64,000 nt of DNA. Origin: Diphasiastrum complanatum (lineage: Eukaryota > Streptophyta > Lycopodiopsida > Lycopodiales > Lycopodiaceae). Where the stretch lies: contig CM055095.1 in assembly GCA_029204225.1 (NCBI GenBank), positions 16,706,870 through 16,770,869 of the forward strand. The letters are read 5' to 3'. The notes under the pieces are model-generated. The model saw only the letters and a program-made list of their open reading frames with translations, did no database searches and was not told the DNA's origin. A program made the position numbers and the translations under genes. Numbering within the stretch: position 1 is the stretch's first letter; each line of letters begins with the position of its first letter. Positions 12,001-26,000 of the stretch are shown here, piece by piece.

Positions 12001-15000
12001 CTTTACTGTGGTTGATAGTGGTCTCATGGAGGAGATTAAGAAGGCTCAAGAAAAGGACCCGCATTGTCAGCGTGTGTGGCCTAATGCGCGCAAGGTAGTC
12101 GACCAAACGGAAGAGTCAGTTGAGGCTGTCACTTCCGTAGAGGCACACACCAGTACATATTTAACATACACCGTGAAGGATGGTATGTTATTGAGAAATG
12201 GAAAAGTTTTCGTGCCAGACGTGAAGTATCTTCGTCGTAAGATACTTCATGAATGCCATGATAGTCCCTGCGCAGGGCACCCTGGTATTGATAAGACCAG
12301 TGAGCTTTTGAGAAGGCACTTTTTTTGGCCACGACTGCAGCGGGATGTCCAGCGTTGCACGGCTTGTCAGGTGAACAACGCCGAGAGAGTGAGTCCTCCG
12401 GGCTTGCTACATCCACTTGAGATACCTACAGGAAGGTGGGAAAGCATCTCTATGGATTTTATTGTTGGGCTACCCAAGACCCAGAATGGATTCAATTCCG
12501 TTATGGTAGTGGTAGACAGGTTTTCCAAGATGGCTCATTTCATCGCAACGACCAAGAAGGTCACAGCTTCGCAAGTGGCTGAGTTGTTTATTCAGAATAT
12601 TGTCAGGTTACATGGTCTTCCGAAGTCCATAGTTTCTGACAGGGATCCCAAGTTTACGGGAAATTTCTGGATTGAGGTGTTCGCCAAGTTGGGAACACAG
12701 TTGCGGATGAGTAGCTCTGAGCATCCTCAGACGGATGGCCAGACAGAGCGAGTGAATCAGATCTTGGAAGATATGCTTAGGGCATATGGGAGTAGTACGC
12801 AAATAGACTGGGTAAAGCATTTACCGCTATTGGAGTTCGCGTACAATGATAAAAGACATGCGTCCACTGGATTGAGTCCATTTGAGCTCAATTATGGTTT
12901 CAGGCCACTGAGTCCTACAATCATAGGAATTCCGCATAGGGTACCTAGTGCTATAGAGTTTTTGGCTCAGATGCAGCAGAAGCTAGAGTTGGCACGAGAT
13001 AACTTGTCCAAAGCTGTAGCTAGGGCAGAGAGTTATGCTCGTGAGAACCGTACCTATCGGGAATTTGAGAATGGAGATTGGGTGTATTTACTCGTCCCTT
13101 CAAAGTCAAAGGTGCTACGCATAGGAAAGTGTGCCAAGTTATCTCCTAGGTATTGTGGACCATGGTTGATTATTAAAAAGGTGAGCCAAGTAGCTTATAA
13201 GCTACAGCTACCTGTTGGATGCAAGGTGCATCCAGTATTCCATGTTAGCAAACTGAAGAAATGTTTGCATGATGGCGATAGTCTGGTGGAAGGTCTAGTG
13301 TCTCTTGAGGAGAAAGACACCACAGGTTATGGGCCAGACAGAATTCTAGATCGAAGGGAGTGACGATTGCGGAATCGTCTCCTTCAAGAGTATCTAGTAA
13401 CTTGGAAAGGGCATCCGTTGTCAGATGCTACCTGGGAGACGCGACAGGTGTTACAGAAGTCTTACCCAGAGTTTGTCATCGAGGACCGATGACTTGCCAA
13501 AGGAGGGAAGGATTGTTAGAGTCCAGTTACGACTCTATCATGACCTTGGCACGGCCGGTCACCTGAGGGCCTGAGGCCAAGTATTGGCAAAGGCCAGTGA
13601 CTGAGGAGGACATCAGTCCCAAGTTGGGACCGGTGCGTCACGAGCAGTGACCCGGTGTGGCCGCCTGACAAGTTGTCAGAGATGCGGTGTGTCTTGACCG
13701 TCGGGACCTTGGATGAAAGTAAAAGTTTGATCGACAAATGTTTGACCATGGGACTAAAAGTTTCCGAATAATCAACATTCGGGATTTGAGAGAATCCTCT
13801 GGCGACTAATCTTGCCTTCCATCGATCAATTGAACCATCGGCTTTGTACTTGATTCGATAAACCCACTTGCAACAAATGATATTATTACCAACTGTCAAC
13901 TATAATAGTCCATGTCTGGTTTTTTATAAGAGATTGATATTCTTTGTCCATCGCTAATTTCCATTGATCTGCATCTGAACTAGAAATTGCCTCCGAATAA
14001 CGAATTGGCTCCTCGACAAGATAACAAGTGGCTATGGCATTGTCGATAAATCTGTCGGGAGGAAATCTGTTTCGATTCGATCTTCGAAGAATTGGCTTTT
14101 CTTGCTGCTACCGTTGTGGCTATGTCGAGTTGTCTCTCGAATCATTTATTGGAGTAGAGTCAAGATTCGAAGTTGATGCGATATCAGGTGTTGATTTGAC
14201 ATCTGCAACTTTCTCCTTTCCCTTGAGATTGACAAATGAATCTTCAAGAAAGATAATATCTCTACTAACTATAATCTTATTAGTCACTGGATTGCAAATC
14301 TTGTAAGCTTTATGATTTGGAGAATATCCAACAAAGATAGACACAAAACTAGTAGTGTCTAGCTTCTTACAAAGTTCTATTGGATTTACATAGAAGAACC
14401 ATATGTCGCAGGAGCACTACAGAGTGGCCCCATGGGCTGCGTTGTATTGTATGGTCTAATTATCCATGCAACTACGTCTTCACTAAATTCAAACGGAGAC
14501 ACGAACACATACATCAATCTACTGAAACCCCAAGCATAAAATGACAAGGCATAAATAGTGTAAATAGGTTACATTGACTTACCATATGACACATAAATTC
14601 CCTAAGCAATGTTCTTCCAAGGTTAACCATTCATATTAAATGCTAAATTACTAGCAACTATACAATAATATTACTACATTGGTTGCTACCACAAATGAGA
14701 ACTGTGTTATCTACTCAAAAGGAAACACAAACATCTTGAAGGAAGAGCAACTCTTATTCCTGGTACTTAGTCAAAAATTCGCTGATAGTTAGTAATTAGA
14801 GATAAACTTACCCCAAAACGAGAATGGAAGAAATCAACAGAAGCCTTCACATTTCGGGTTATCAGACCTCTCCTGTACAAAACGCATATAAAGTTCTTGT
14901 TAGAAGTACATGGGACATAATGTATAATAAACTTGTCTATCCATCTTACATAGTTGCAGCGAATCGCGATTCACTGGTTTCGTGATTCCAGGATCTCGGA

Positions 15001-17032
15001 TTGCGATTCGCTGCAGCGAATCGCAAAAAAAAAAAATAAACAAATAAATTCTACTTCGTGGAAAAAAAACTTGGACCTGAAATTTTTTCTTCCTGGAAAT
15101 CTCTTCTTTAAAACTCTCAATATGATTGGCAAGGAAATGGCTACTATTATATTTGGTAAGAAGTACAAACACATTTGAGCAATGGAACAAGTTTGTTAGC
15201 TCATTCGACACTCTTTTCAGTTGACTGTGCATCGACATAATATCCCTTCCCTATATAGTACAGATTTGTACAACTTTTGCTACTTCAATGACAAGCCAGA
15301 CCCAAGCACCAATATCATTGAGCACTGTAACAGTTTGTTAACTGGTATTTATTGTGGCCCACTATGCTGCAGTCCCACAATGGACCCACATTCTTATCTA
15401 CAGACTTTTATCTCAGAAGCTGCTAGCACGTCTTCATAAGAGTCACTCTAGAACATGAGGACCAGGAAGGTGATTTAAGCTATCGCTTGAACTTGACCGC
15501 CTTTTTTTTTTTTGCCTGGGCCTGCTCTCCTTTGTGCATAGCTCAAATCTTAGCACCATAACAAATCTCTGACCATGCCTTATGTCTTTCTCCCAGCATG
15601 TGAAGTGACCTGAGAAAAATTTCTCAATATTGATTTGCTTCATCTGCTATCTCAGATTGACAAACCTACTTACACTTGCAGACAATAGAACAACCAGCCA
15701 TGGTCCTGAGAATTTTTAAATGCTCTTGACATCTTCAAGCTTGTTCAGGAATGAAACAAACTTCATCTGAAACAGGTAATCCGGGCAGAGCTGCAAGGTC
15801 TGGAAGCATAGTAGAATTGTCAACATCAACCTCCAAGGTTTGGAACTTTCGAATGTATCCTTAGCATGCATATCATCCTCAAATTGGTGCTAGAAAACAG
15901 CAAGTGCTATTTCTTAGCCATAGAAATGCTGACTTGTTTAAGAGTTGATTATTATTTTGTACCAGTAGGTGCCAATCACAAGCTAGGAATTATCATTGCC
16001 ACAATTTAAGTCTTCAAAATAACCTAAAAGTCATGAGTGTAATCATCTACAGCTAAGGGCTTACAAAGGCATTTGAGCAGACTACGTGCATTTCTCAACA
16101 GCTCCACAATTAGAGTCATCAGTTCTCATGCTATTCTCAAGCCTCCCATCTTCTACGCATATATGGCATGGCTATTGCAGAGTCACCAGAGGGATCACAT
16201 TCTTACATCAGACGGGTATATATTGAGCATATTCACAAATAACTTGGTAGGGACTCTTGGGGTCAAGCGACAGTTGTGGGTTCCTCACATTAGTTATATG
16301 TGGAGATTGGTTGTTTCCAGCGTATTCCACGTGAGAGCAGGATCTGCTAGTTATGCACATTAGGGGAGGTAGATTCAAAGGAGCATTTTATATTCAAATG
16401 TTTTGTCAATTATGAGATAGGGAGCGCTACCATTGCCTTTTATGTGATCCTCCACTCACAATACCTTTACTTATTTCTTGCAAAGACCCTTGAAGTGTTG
16501 CCCTGATATTACAAGAGATGTTCTTATAATGTAGAGATACATGTCAGAGTGATTAGTATGGACACCTAGACTCTTTGCCCCAACTTACCTCCTTTTTCTC
16601 GAGGAGATGCTCCAGAGTAGACACTGAGACTTAGACGTTGTCAGAGGAAGAGACAAATATTACTTTCAAAGATCGACGGCAATGCACAATTTTTGACTCA
16701 TGGTCCCTAGTAGACTCGAAAGGCTACGAGTACATGCATGAGGAGATGACAGTCCCCATCTTTGGCATCCCACATCCACACACTCCACATCTTCATCAGC
16801 GTCAGCAACATCTATCCTTGCTTTTGCCAGCAGGGTTCCAGCTCCACTCTGACATGATATATGCTATACAACTCCACCCATTTTACACCTCATTGTGTCA
16901 GCATCATTATTTTATATAATCGGTCTACGTAGAGATCTTGCAAAGATTAGTTTTTCATTGATAAACTAGTTTATTTGGCTTGATTTGAAAGACATAGTTA
17001 TGCTCCTATATGAATCATCACACTTGAGATGT

Positions 17033-17079
<47 letters not shown>

Positions 17080-20000
17080 GCTCCCCCCCCTCACGGTCTT
17101 CTACTCGTGGCCAGATGGCCCCTTCACCATCACTGACGCTGAGTAGCCAGGAGCCTCCATCGCGGATCTGTACAGATGAGCTAAATGGCCAGGTATCGCG
17201 GGTCTCCACGGATCAGGAGCCTCCATCGCGGGTCTCCACAGCTGAGTCACGGGTCTCTACACCATCGCTAGCTGGCCAGGCCTCTCCACGGGTCTCCACT
17301 GATGAAAGCAGCTCCATCGCTCCACCAGCTCCACCAGCTCCACTGATGAAATCAGCTCCAGCTCTGATATCGTCCACCAGCGCTGCATCCGGCTACAGCA
17401 TCGATGCAGATCCGTTGTCTCCTAGCGCTACAGCTCCTCCTCTGTCCACCAGCGCTCCAGATTCCAAGGATACCACAGTCTCTCTCTCGCTGTCCACCAG
17501 CGCTACAGAGGCATTCACTCTTGTTTCCAATCAGTATGCCAATGCTCTCAATGTTGCTCAGAGACCTCGTGATGGCACTGCTGTGGTTAAAGATGGAATC
17601 ATATGCGGTATGAAAGATGAGACAGTGTTGCCTACAGTCCATACTCCTTGCCATCCACCTGCTCACTCCTCTTTCTTGATACCTGAGATCTATACACCTG
17701 CCAAATCATTCGAGCAATACATTTTCTCCTACATCGAGCAAATCAAGAACGAATCCACCTTTCTACGGAAAGAAATGGGACAGCTTCAAATGGTCATTCA
17801 CACTATGGCCGCTGAACGAGAAATCATGTTAGCCCGGATTACTTCTTTGGAGGCAGCAATAAGTAACCAAGGAGAACCTACTAAGATTCAAGAGTTGGAA
17901 GAGAAGATAGAGCAACATAAGGCTGAGACAAAATCGTGGGCTTCTCTGTTCAAGGAGGATGTTAGGGAGGGTACACCATCCTTCAACCGAGTCATTTCGG
18001 CCACCATATCCGAAGAGCGAATGCGAGAATACAAAGCCCTGAATATTAGGGTCCGCGGAGTTGAAGACACCAACGATCCAATGACTGAAGCAACCAGCTT
18101 TCTCTCAAGCACACTCTCCCATCACTCCGAAGGGTTGGATAGAGCTTGGAGAACCAAGAGAGATCATAGTTCGCTTCACGAATCTGGAAGAGAGACGGGC
18201 AGCTCTCAAACTGCGGGCCAAGCTTAGAGGTACACTTATATTTATGGATGATGATCTCACTCCCATGCAAGTTGTGGATCGGAAAAAAGCATTTATTGAG
18301 GCAAAAGCTTTGGGGAAGAGGGTAATTTTCCACCAGACACCTCAGTTTTTACAGCAGATGAGGAGTCACCTTACATGGATATCTCTTCAGACATTATCCG
18401 ATATGACGAGCGGGGTTATGTTCTTTTAGCTGGCGACTTTAATGCCAGGACTGGGTTCAGGCAGACAGAGTTCCATAGAGCAGAGGATGATCCACAGCGG
18501 ATACATGCTTTAGACTGGGATGATCTTGGCCTCCGGCGACGATCAGCAGATGTAGAGGGTCCAGTTACTGCATACGGAGAGCAAATGCTTCAGTTGGGCG
18601 AGGCTCATGGATTGGCCATTTATAATGGCTTATTACAGTGGCCTCATTCAGGTGACTTTACTTGTTTCCCACACAGTGGAGGGAGTAGTGTTGTTGACTA
18701 TTTCATGGGATTGTCGTCTCTCCTCCCCTACATTTCATCTTTCCTGGTTCACCGTACCACTTTGTCTGACCACTCATACCTCTCTCTCTCTATTGGCCTT
18801 CTTCACACCCCATGTACTAATACCCTAACTCCCGGCAACAAAACAGTGTACCGCTATCATCCTCAAGACACCCCAAGGTACAGGGAAGCATTATCTGACC
18901 TCCTGACTCATTTTCCTTACAACGATACTTTGACGGACCAGTCTCTTTTTCTTGTCCGGATATCGTTGCATCCCTTGCCTTCCCATCTCCACGGCCCAAG
19001 CATTTACGAAATAATCGACCACACAATCCCTGGTATGACCACGAGTGTAACCAACTTCATCTGGACTTGATTTACGCACGCTGCCACTTTCCCTATATGC
19101 TAAAGGACTTATCCCGTGTATACTGTAGAACCACCCGAAAAAAGAAAATTACTTACGAAATCGGCCAGGGGAAGAAGATGATGGACCTTCTCTTTAGCTC
19201 CTCGTCGCGATCATTTTGGCAAAAATTCCTCTCACGGGCACCTCCACCCCAGATCACAGATCTTAGCACATGGGTAACCTATGCCACATTGTTGTACACT
19301 GTTCCTGACACCCCTCCACTTCCTACACATCCCTACACATGTAATTCTGATATTCTCTCCAGCCATAGTAGAAGAGGCCATTGACCAATTAAATCTACAT
19401 AAGGCCAAGGATACTGATGATCTAGAAGCTGAACTTTTGACGCAAGCTGCTGACATTCTCTCACCCTTCCTCTCTCTCCTATTTAACCGCTCTATCGCAT
19501 CTGGTTTCCCCTCACCCTGGTCCACAAACCTTATCCACCCTATCCATAAAGGCGGTGATCCCATGAAAACCGACAACTATCGTACCATCATGATCAGTCA
19601 TCTCTTTGCCAAGGTTTATGGTTCTATTCTTCAGTCAAAGATCAGTACAGAGATGGATACCCGAGCACTGCATGCCATAGGTCAGGCAGGTTTCAGACCA
19701 GGATATACCACATCAGACCATATTTTCACCCTGAGATCCATCATTGAGGAAGCTAAGGCCAGGAGAGAGTGTGTATACTGCTGCTTTGTGGATTTCCGCA
19801 AGGCCGTTGACTCTGTGCCTTGACATCTACTGATATAGAGACTTCGGGACCGTGGCCTCCAAGAGCATATCATACAGGCAGTTGTGGCATTGTACAGACG
19901 AGTTATTGGTTGTATCGAGTATCAGGAGTTGTATCACCAGAGATAGAGAGTACCATTGGGGTAAAGCAGGGATGTCCTCTCTCCCCTACACTCTTTGGTT

Positions 20001-23000
20001 TATATATAGACGAGCTTGAGCAGGTTATACAGGCAGAGGGAGGTGAGGGATGCACATTGGGTGACCTCGTTATCGCTATCCTATTATATGCTGATGATGT
20101 GGTTTTGCTTTCGAGGACGAGGGAAGGTTTGCAGTGGCATCTTGATGCGCTTCACTCTTTTTGTACTCAGTGGGGACTATTAGTGAATGTGGCCAAAACC
20201 AAAGTTATGATATTTAACACCTCTAGATCATTCATGATGCGACAGGTGCTTTTATGGGAGGAGCATCCACTTGAGGTAGTTGACTCCTACACATACCACA
20301 TTCAGCATGCAACAGGCGGCATTTTCCCCGACTACGGAAGGGTTATCCATCGTTGGTAGAGTTGGAGAGATTATGCTTCAGCTCACATGTTAGAGATGCG
20401 ACTAGTAAGTGCCGACTCTTTGACACTATGGTCGTTCCCTTAGCTCTATATGCATCAGAGACATGGAGTACTGGCTTGACAGCTACCGAGTGGGCGCGCA
20501 TCTTACGACTTCAGATTCATATGCTCTCTCAGATGATACGGGCTAAGCCCTCTATCCCACATCATATTATATTGGCAGAGTTTGTCGTCCCCCCTATTCA
20601 GATAGAGGCATTGTTCCATATTGTCACATTCATACAACGCCTAGAGGATCTCCAGGGTAGAGGCACACACTATGCTGCAGCAGCTCTGTCGTCCTCCCAG
20701 CACCTACACTCTGAGGGACACTCCTTCTCGTGGTATTCCCAGGCCTGTCGTCTCCTCTCCACATTGAGTATTCACATTACGGATCTACTAGCTGGTACTC
20801 ATCAGTATATTAGAGGATACTTATACAGGGCATATCTTCAAAGCACTTGGCAAGATTCATCTGGGGTGAAGACGGAGTTCTATCGGACACATTTTCTATC
20901 TCGGGATCCTGCTGGGTATCCCATTGTACCCAGATACCTAGTGGACAGTATCTCACACAGACTGCGGATAGTGATGGGTCAGTTCCGGGTTTCCTCTCAC
21001 CAGTTAGCCATTGAGACTGGTAGATACAGGGGCATCCCGAGAGATGCGTGGATTTGTAGTATGTGTGATCTACATGATATAGAGGATGAGTTTCATTTTC
21101 TCTTCAGATGCCTAGCTTATTATGAGATTCGAGGGAGATACTACTGCTTGTTTCGAGACCATCCACTTGCACTTTCTGCCTTGATATCGTATGAGGACTC
21201 CAGATGTGTTGCGTTGATGATCCGGGAGATGATAGACCTGCGTATGGGGAGTCTTGACGCTAACACCTCCCCCCTGATACAGCTGAGCATACAGGAGTGT
21301 CTATCCCGTCGGAGACAGAGGCAGGAGAGTAGTGACTCTGATGGAGAGGCTGAGATTCCAGATGCCACCATACATAGACGGCAGAGGCAGTGTCGTCGAC
21401 CAGAGAGACAGCCAGCCCGCAGGCCACAGCCTGCAACTTCACGACAGCGTAGACACCACCGATCATCTACTCGACGACAGAGAGACGCAGCTCGCACAGA
21501 GGCAGTGCCACAGCATACTTTACATCATTTTTTCTCACAAAGCAAAGAGACATCTATGATGCTTGACTCTCCTTGTGCATAGCACTATTTCCTATTTTAT
21601 TGTAATCTTGTTTCTTTTAGGTGGTTGAGCTTTCACGCTCCCACCGGGCACACTTGACATGTACCTTTTTTTTCAGTCCTATGTACCTTAGGGTACTCCA
21701 TGGACATTAATAAAGATCTTTCTTTCTTTCTTTCTTTCTTTCTCTCTCTCAGCGGCCAGCGGCCAGGGATGCGCCAGGGATGGCGGATGCTCTACTGTGG
21801 GTGCCCTCCATTGCTGTTGTTGCTGGCCCTCCATCGCTGCCTTGCTGCTGGCCCTCCATCGCTGCCTTGCTGGGCCTCCATCGCTGCTTTTCTACCCTGA
21901 GTTGCTGGCCCTCCATCGCTGCTCTACCCTGTTGTTGCGAATCTGCTCCATCGCTGTCCAACACTGGTGCCCTGCCGCTGCAGGTCTGCCCTCGCTATTG
22001 CTGATCTTCTGCATGTTTGAGCGCCCTCCTCCATCGCAATAAGATATGCCATGTCGCAAAGGAGCCGTTGCCTCTACTCCTGAACCATCCTCTGTTTCCT
22101 TCAGCATCTTCCTTACAGCCAGATCCCCCTACCCCTTCTCCTTCTATGCCTGTCACAGTTCCTATCTCCCCATCAAACCCTATTCTTGATGATAGTGAAA
22201 CTACTGTAGCTATTCCCTTGACTCCAGACACTCCAGTAGCACCTGTTTCTTTCCCTCCATATGCCTTGGTCAAACTTCTTCGAGATGATCAACTCCGTCT
22301 ATTTGAATACCTTAACAATCACAGAGAGCAATTGGCTTCTCATGATTCTCTGCTTCTAGGGGTGCAATCGCATCTTCAGAAGTTGGATACTTCCATTCAA
22401 GAACTCAAGAACGAAGTTGCAGTTATAAAAAGTGAAGCTTCTTCTCGTCAAAGAAGTTGAGAAGTTTTTGGAAGGAAATCTTCAACACCATAGCAAAGGT
22501 ATGGAAACTGCCTGGCGACCTAAGAAGGACCTGGATACTCTTGTCATCCGCTTCACATCAGTGTCTCACCGGTGTGAAGTTTTAGGGAAGAGATTCAAAT
22601 TGCGGGATACCAAAGTCTACCTGGACGAAGATCTTACCTTCATCCAAGTTCAAGAACGTAAGAAGGCAAGACAAGAAGCTCTATCAACTGGCAAGCGGCT
22701 TATATATCGTGATGGTATTATCAGACTTGTCGATCGGAAGCCTATAGTTAATGAGAAGATTTCTGAGATAGAGAAATGAACAGATGTCCAGTTGAACATG
22801 TAAATGGTCTACGCACCATATAATCCTGGCTAGATGAATCTCTTCATAGTTAGTTTTGTTATTTTGCTTTGACGGCACTAATCCGTCTTGTGTCCAACTT
22901 GACCTGTAAACTTAGAATCTATATCGATTACAATATTACTTGGCAGTCTATAAAGCCTAAATAATCTTTTCAAAAAGATTTGAGCTAAATTTAAAGTCTT

Positions 23001-26000
23001 TGTAATTGACTTTGCTAGTATGAACATAGACATACGAGAGCCCGGAGCGAGGACTTCCTTCCCTCTTTCCTGGATATAGATGGGACTCAGTATTCCGACG
23101 AGCGACTAGATCTGCCAGTGGCCGTGGTTCAGGTGGGGTCGCCTGCTTATACAAAGAGACTCTTCATTCGAGTATTGACTTCATCCAACATGGCGAGCAG
23201 GCCCGCTACATATGGACTCACATCGTGGGTCAGCAAATTGGTTGGGATAGCGATCTTTTGCAGCATGTTACTTTCGACCAGAGTCCTCGTCTTTTGCCGA
23301 GGGTATTAAATCTCCATATCAGGACCTTTCACCAGATATTATTAGATTCTCAGAGCGAGGGCATATTCTCCTCACAGGGGATTTTAATGCCCGGACATCT
23401 TCGGGACAGGCAGAGTTCTTCGACACCACTGATCAGCTGCGTGTTCGTGCCCTTGACAATGATATGCTCGGAGTTACCAGGACCTCCGCCGATCAGCTTG
23501 GGACCTACTACTTCACATGGTGAGCACATACTACAGTTTGGAGAGGCACACGAGACAATTATACATGCCACCCTCACAGTGGAGGACATAGTGTCGTTGA
23601 CTATCTCATGGGGTCACCATCCTTTATACCCACAGTCTCTGACTTCCACGTTGATATTGGCCACCTTCCACCCACTCATTCATCTACAATGCCCACGCTT
23701 ACCCGAGCACCCACGTACATATTTGATCTCACTTACATGCCATTGTACCGTCAGTCCTTGGCTTCACTTTTACATTCCTTTCCTCATGACAGTCCAATCG
23801 ACACCCAGGCTGCTTTCCTCGCCACCTCTCTCCACACGGCTACATCACTAACCCTCCCCACAAAACCCCATCCCAAAAGGACTCGACGCACACCTCAACC
23901 ATTGCACCCTCCATGGTACGATACCGAGTGTCGCTCCCTTCATCAGTCAGTAACCTATTTACGTATCCATGCCCCACATTTGCTTCGATCTTCCAGACGC
24001 TCCTACCATCGTGTTCTCCGCCGTAAGAAGCGTTCCTATAACGATTCTGAAGGGAAACATCTTATTGACCTTCTTTTCAGTTCTTCTTCGGGCGCTTTTT
24101 GGCATGAGTTCATTCCTCGCTCTCCACCACCTCTCTAGGAAGACCTTCGCATTTGGACTGATTATGCTACCAGCCTGTATACCGTCCCTACCGACTCGTC
24201 TATCTCTATATCTCCGCAACCATCCGAGTTCTCCTTCTTCACTTCTGACATGGTACTTGCAGCCATTAGGAAGATGAAGTCCCACAAGGCTAGAGATATT
24301 GAAGACCTTGAATCTGAGCTCCTTTCCCATGCCTATGACTTACTTGCCCCCACCATAGCCACCCTTCTTAACTCCGTAGTTGTTTCCGGTTTCCCATCAT
24401 CCTGGTGCACTAGCATTATCCACCCCATCCATAAGAATGGTTACCCCATGATTCCGAGTAACTACCGCACCATCATGATTGGGCATGTCCTGGCGAAACT
24501 ATATGGTACTATACTACAGTCTGTTGTGAGCATAGAGGCGGAGACTAGGAGACTACATGCCATGGGTCAGGCAGGTTTTCGAGCCCACTACTCTACTGCA
24601 GACCACATCTTCACATTGCAGGCCTTGATTGAGGAGGCTAAGCACAAGAGAGAGAGGGTTTACTATTGTTTTGTGGACTTCAGGAAAGCCTTTGATTCTG
24701 TTCCTCACTCATTGCTCATCCAGAGACTCCAGACCTTGGCTTCTCCACTGAGATCGTTCTTGCTCTTTATGAGCGTGTCCTGGGATGTTTCCGGCATAGC
24801 AGTGGCATATCCGATCACATTTGGAGCACTATTGGGGTGAAGCAGGGTTGCTCCCTCTCACCAGTCCTCTTTGGCCTATATATTGATGAGTTGGAGCGAG
24901 TCATTACACAATGTGGTGGTGTTGGTTGCAGGCTTGGGGACATCTTGATTGCTATCCTCCTTTATGCCGTGGTATTGGTCTCACCGACCAGAGAGGGTCT
25001 ACAGCGACAGTTGGACTGCTTGCATGAGTTTTGCACCAGATGGGGCCTAGGGGTGAACATTGGGAAGACCAAGGTTATGGTCTTCAACACTTCACGAGCA
25101 TTCATGCAGCGATAGGAGCTTACTTTGGGTGGACAGGTTTTAGAGGTGGTCCCTTCCTACACATACCTGGGGATCCTTTTCTCAGGTCCTATTTTAAGCA
25201 TGAGACAGGCCACCACCACTCGACTGGGGAAGGGGCATGCCTCCCTTGTTCAGCTAGAGGGTGTTCGGTCATACTTAGAAGTTGTTGGACTAACCTCCTT
25301 AAATGTAGGAGTTGACCAATCAAAGCGAACCGTGTCATATGTTTTATGGGACACTTGGTCCAATACCTGAGGGACATTGGCCTTACCTTTTAGCAACTTT
25401 TAGAAATCTCCTCCCATTCTTTGGTGACCCTAAGGCATGTGGCATCCATGCATGGCTGGCCATGCTACTTTAGACCCATAGGTACCCGAACTACTGAACA
25501 ACACCCCCTAGAGTCTACCTGTTACCACTCACAGGCACCAACGCGGACATTAGTGGAACGACTGCCCACTCCAGTCAACTACCAACTAACCCTAGCCCCG
25601 CCCTGTATAACCATAGGTGGGCTCTGTCAGTGGCACAAAGGTTACGCACCGCTACGCATACACATGTGCCCCTACACTATGTCAACGATTGTGGCACACC
25701 CTGCACAACTGGAGGGTGCCAGTCATGTCCACGATTGAACTAATCTCGGATTAATGTCCCGTAAGGAGGTTAGCAGGCCTATCTCGACCTGTAAATAATT
25801 CATGGCTATGAGGGGTTGGTATTAGAGTCATAGTTAATGGTTTAAAGGCCTAAAACTCATGATGGTGGATTGGCATGGAACTAGCAGTGACTCATAAGGG
25901 AGTGGCTGTTGTGGCCCAGTTAGGCTGCTGAGGTGTCATAGTTCACTCCTAATTGAGGTGGAGCCTTGGAGGGTATAAGTATACCCATAGGCTTCCCTTG

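Larger units (their letters stand above)
7526..13708 (+). mobile_element. Ty3/gypsy chromovirus, nearly complete, 3' LTR truncated
   Basis: Order is 5' LTR, tRNA-iMet PBS, untranslated leader, gag, protease, RT, RNase H, integrase, chromodomain, PPT and partial 3' LTR. The chromodomain after the integrase places it among chromoviruses. The first about 195 bp of the two LTRs differ by roughly seven substitutions plus a small indel, so the insertion is not recent. It sits in intron 3 of the hydrolase gene, on the opposite strand. The 3' end is cut at about 13708, where a copia fragment begins. Confidence 0.9.
17079..21715 (+). mobile_element. LINE copy A, L1-like with APE endonuclease
   Basis: It has a 5' region starting at the CT repeat, then ORF1, ORF2 and a short 3' UTR. 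The UTR ends TTAATAAAG followed by a TTTC/TC tail. It is the first of two well-preserved copies in direct tandem. The endonuclease N-terminal half is missing and ORF2 has several frameshifts, so it is dead. Confidence 0.85.
21751..25318 (+). mobile_element. LINE copy B, 3' truncated
   Basis: Same family as copy A and the same orientation. It runs from a 5' GGCCAGCGGCCAG-rich start through ORF1, a degraded endonuclease and the RT, then stops near 25318 before the zinc-ribbon region. Its 3' end and microsatellite tail are missing. Confidence 0.8.

Noticed and set aside
7378-15026. One transposon bounded by the two GCGAATCGC hairpins
   Set aside because: Hydrolase exon 3 lies between them, so a single insertion is not possible.
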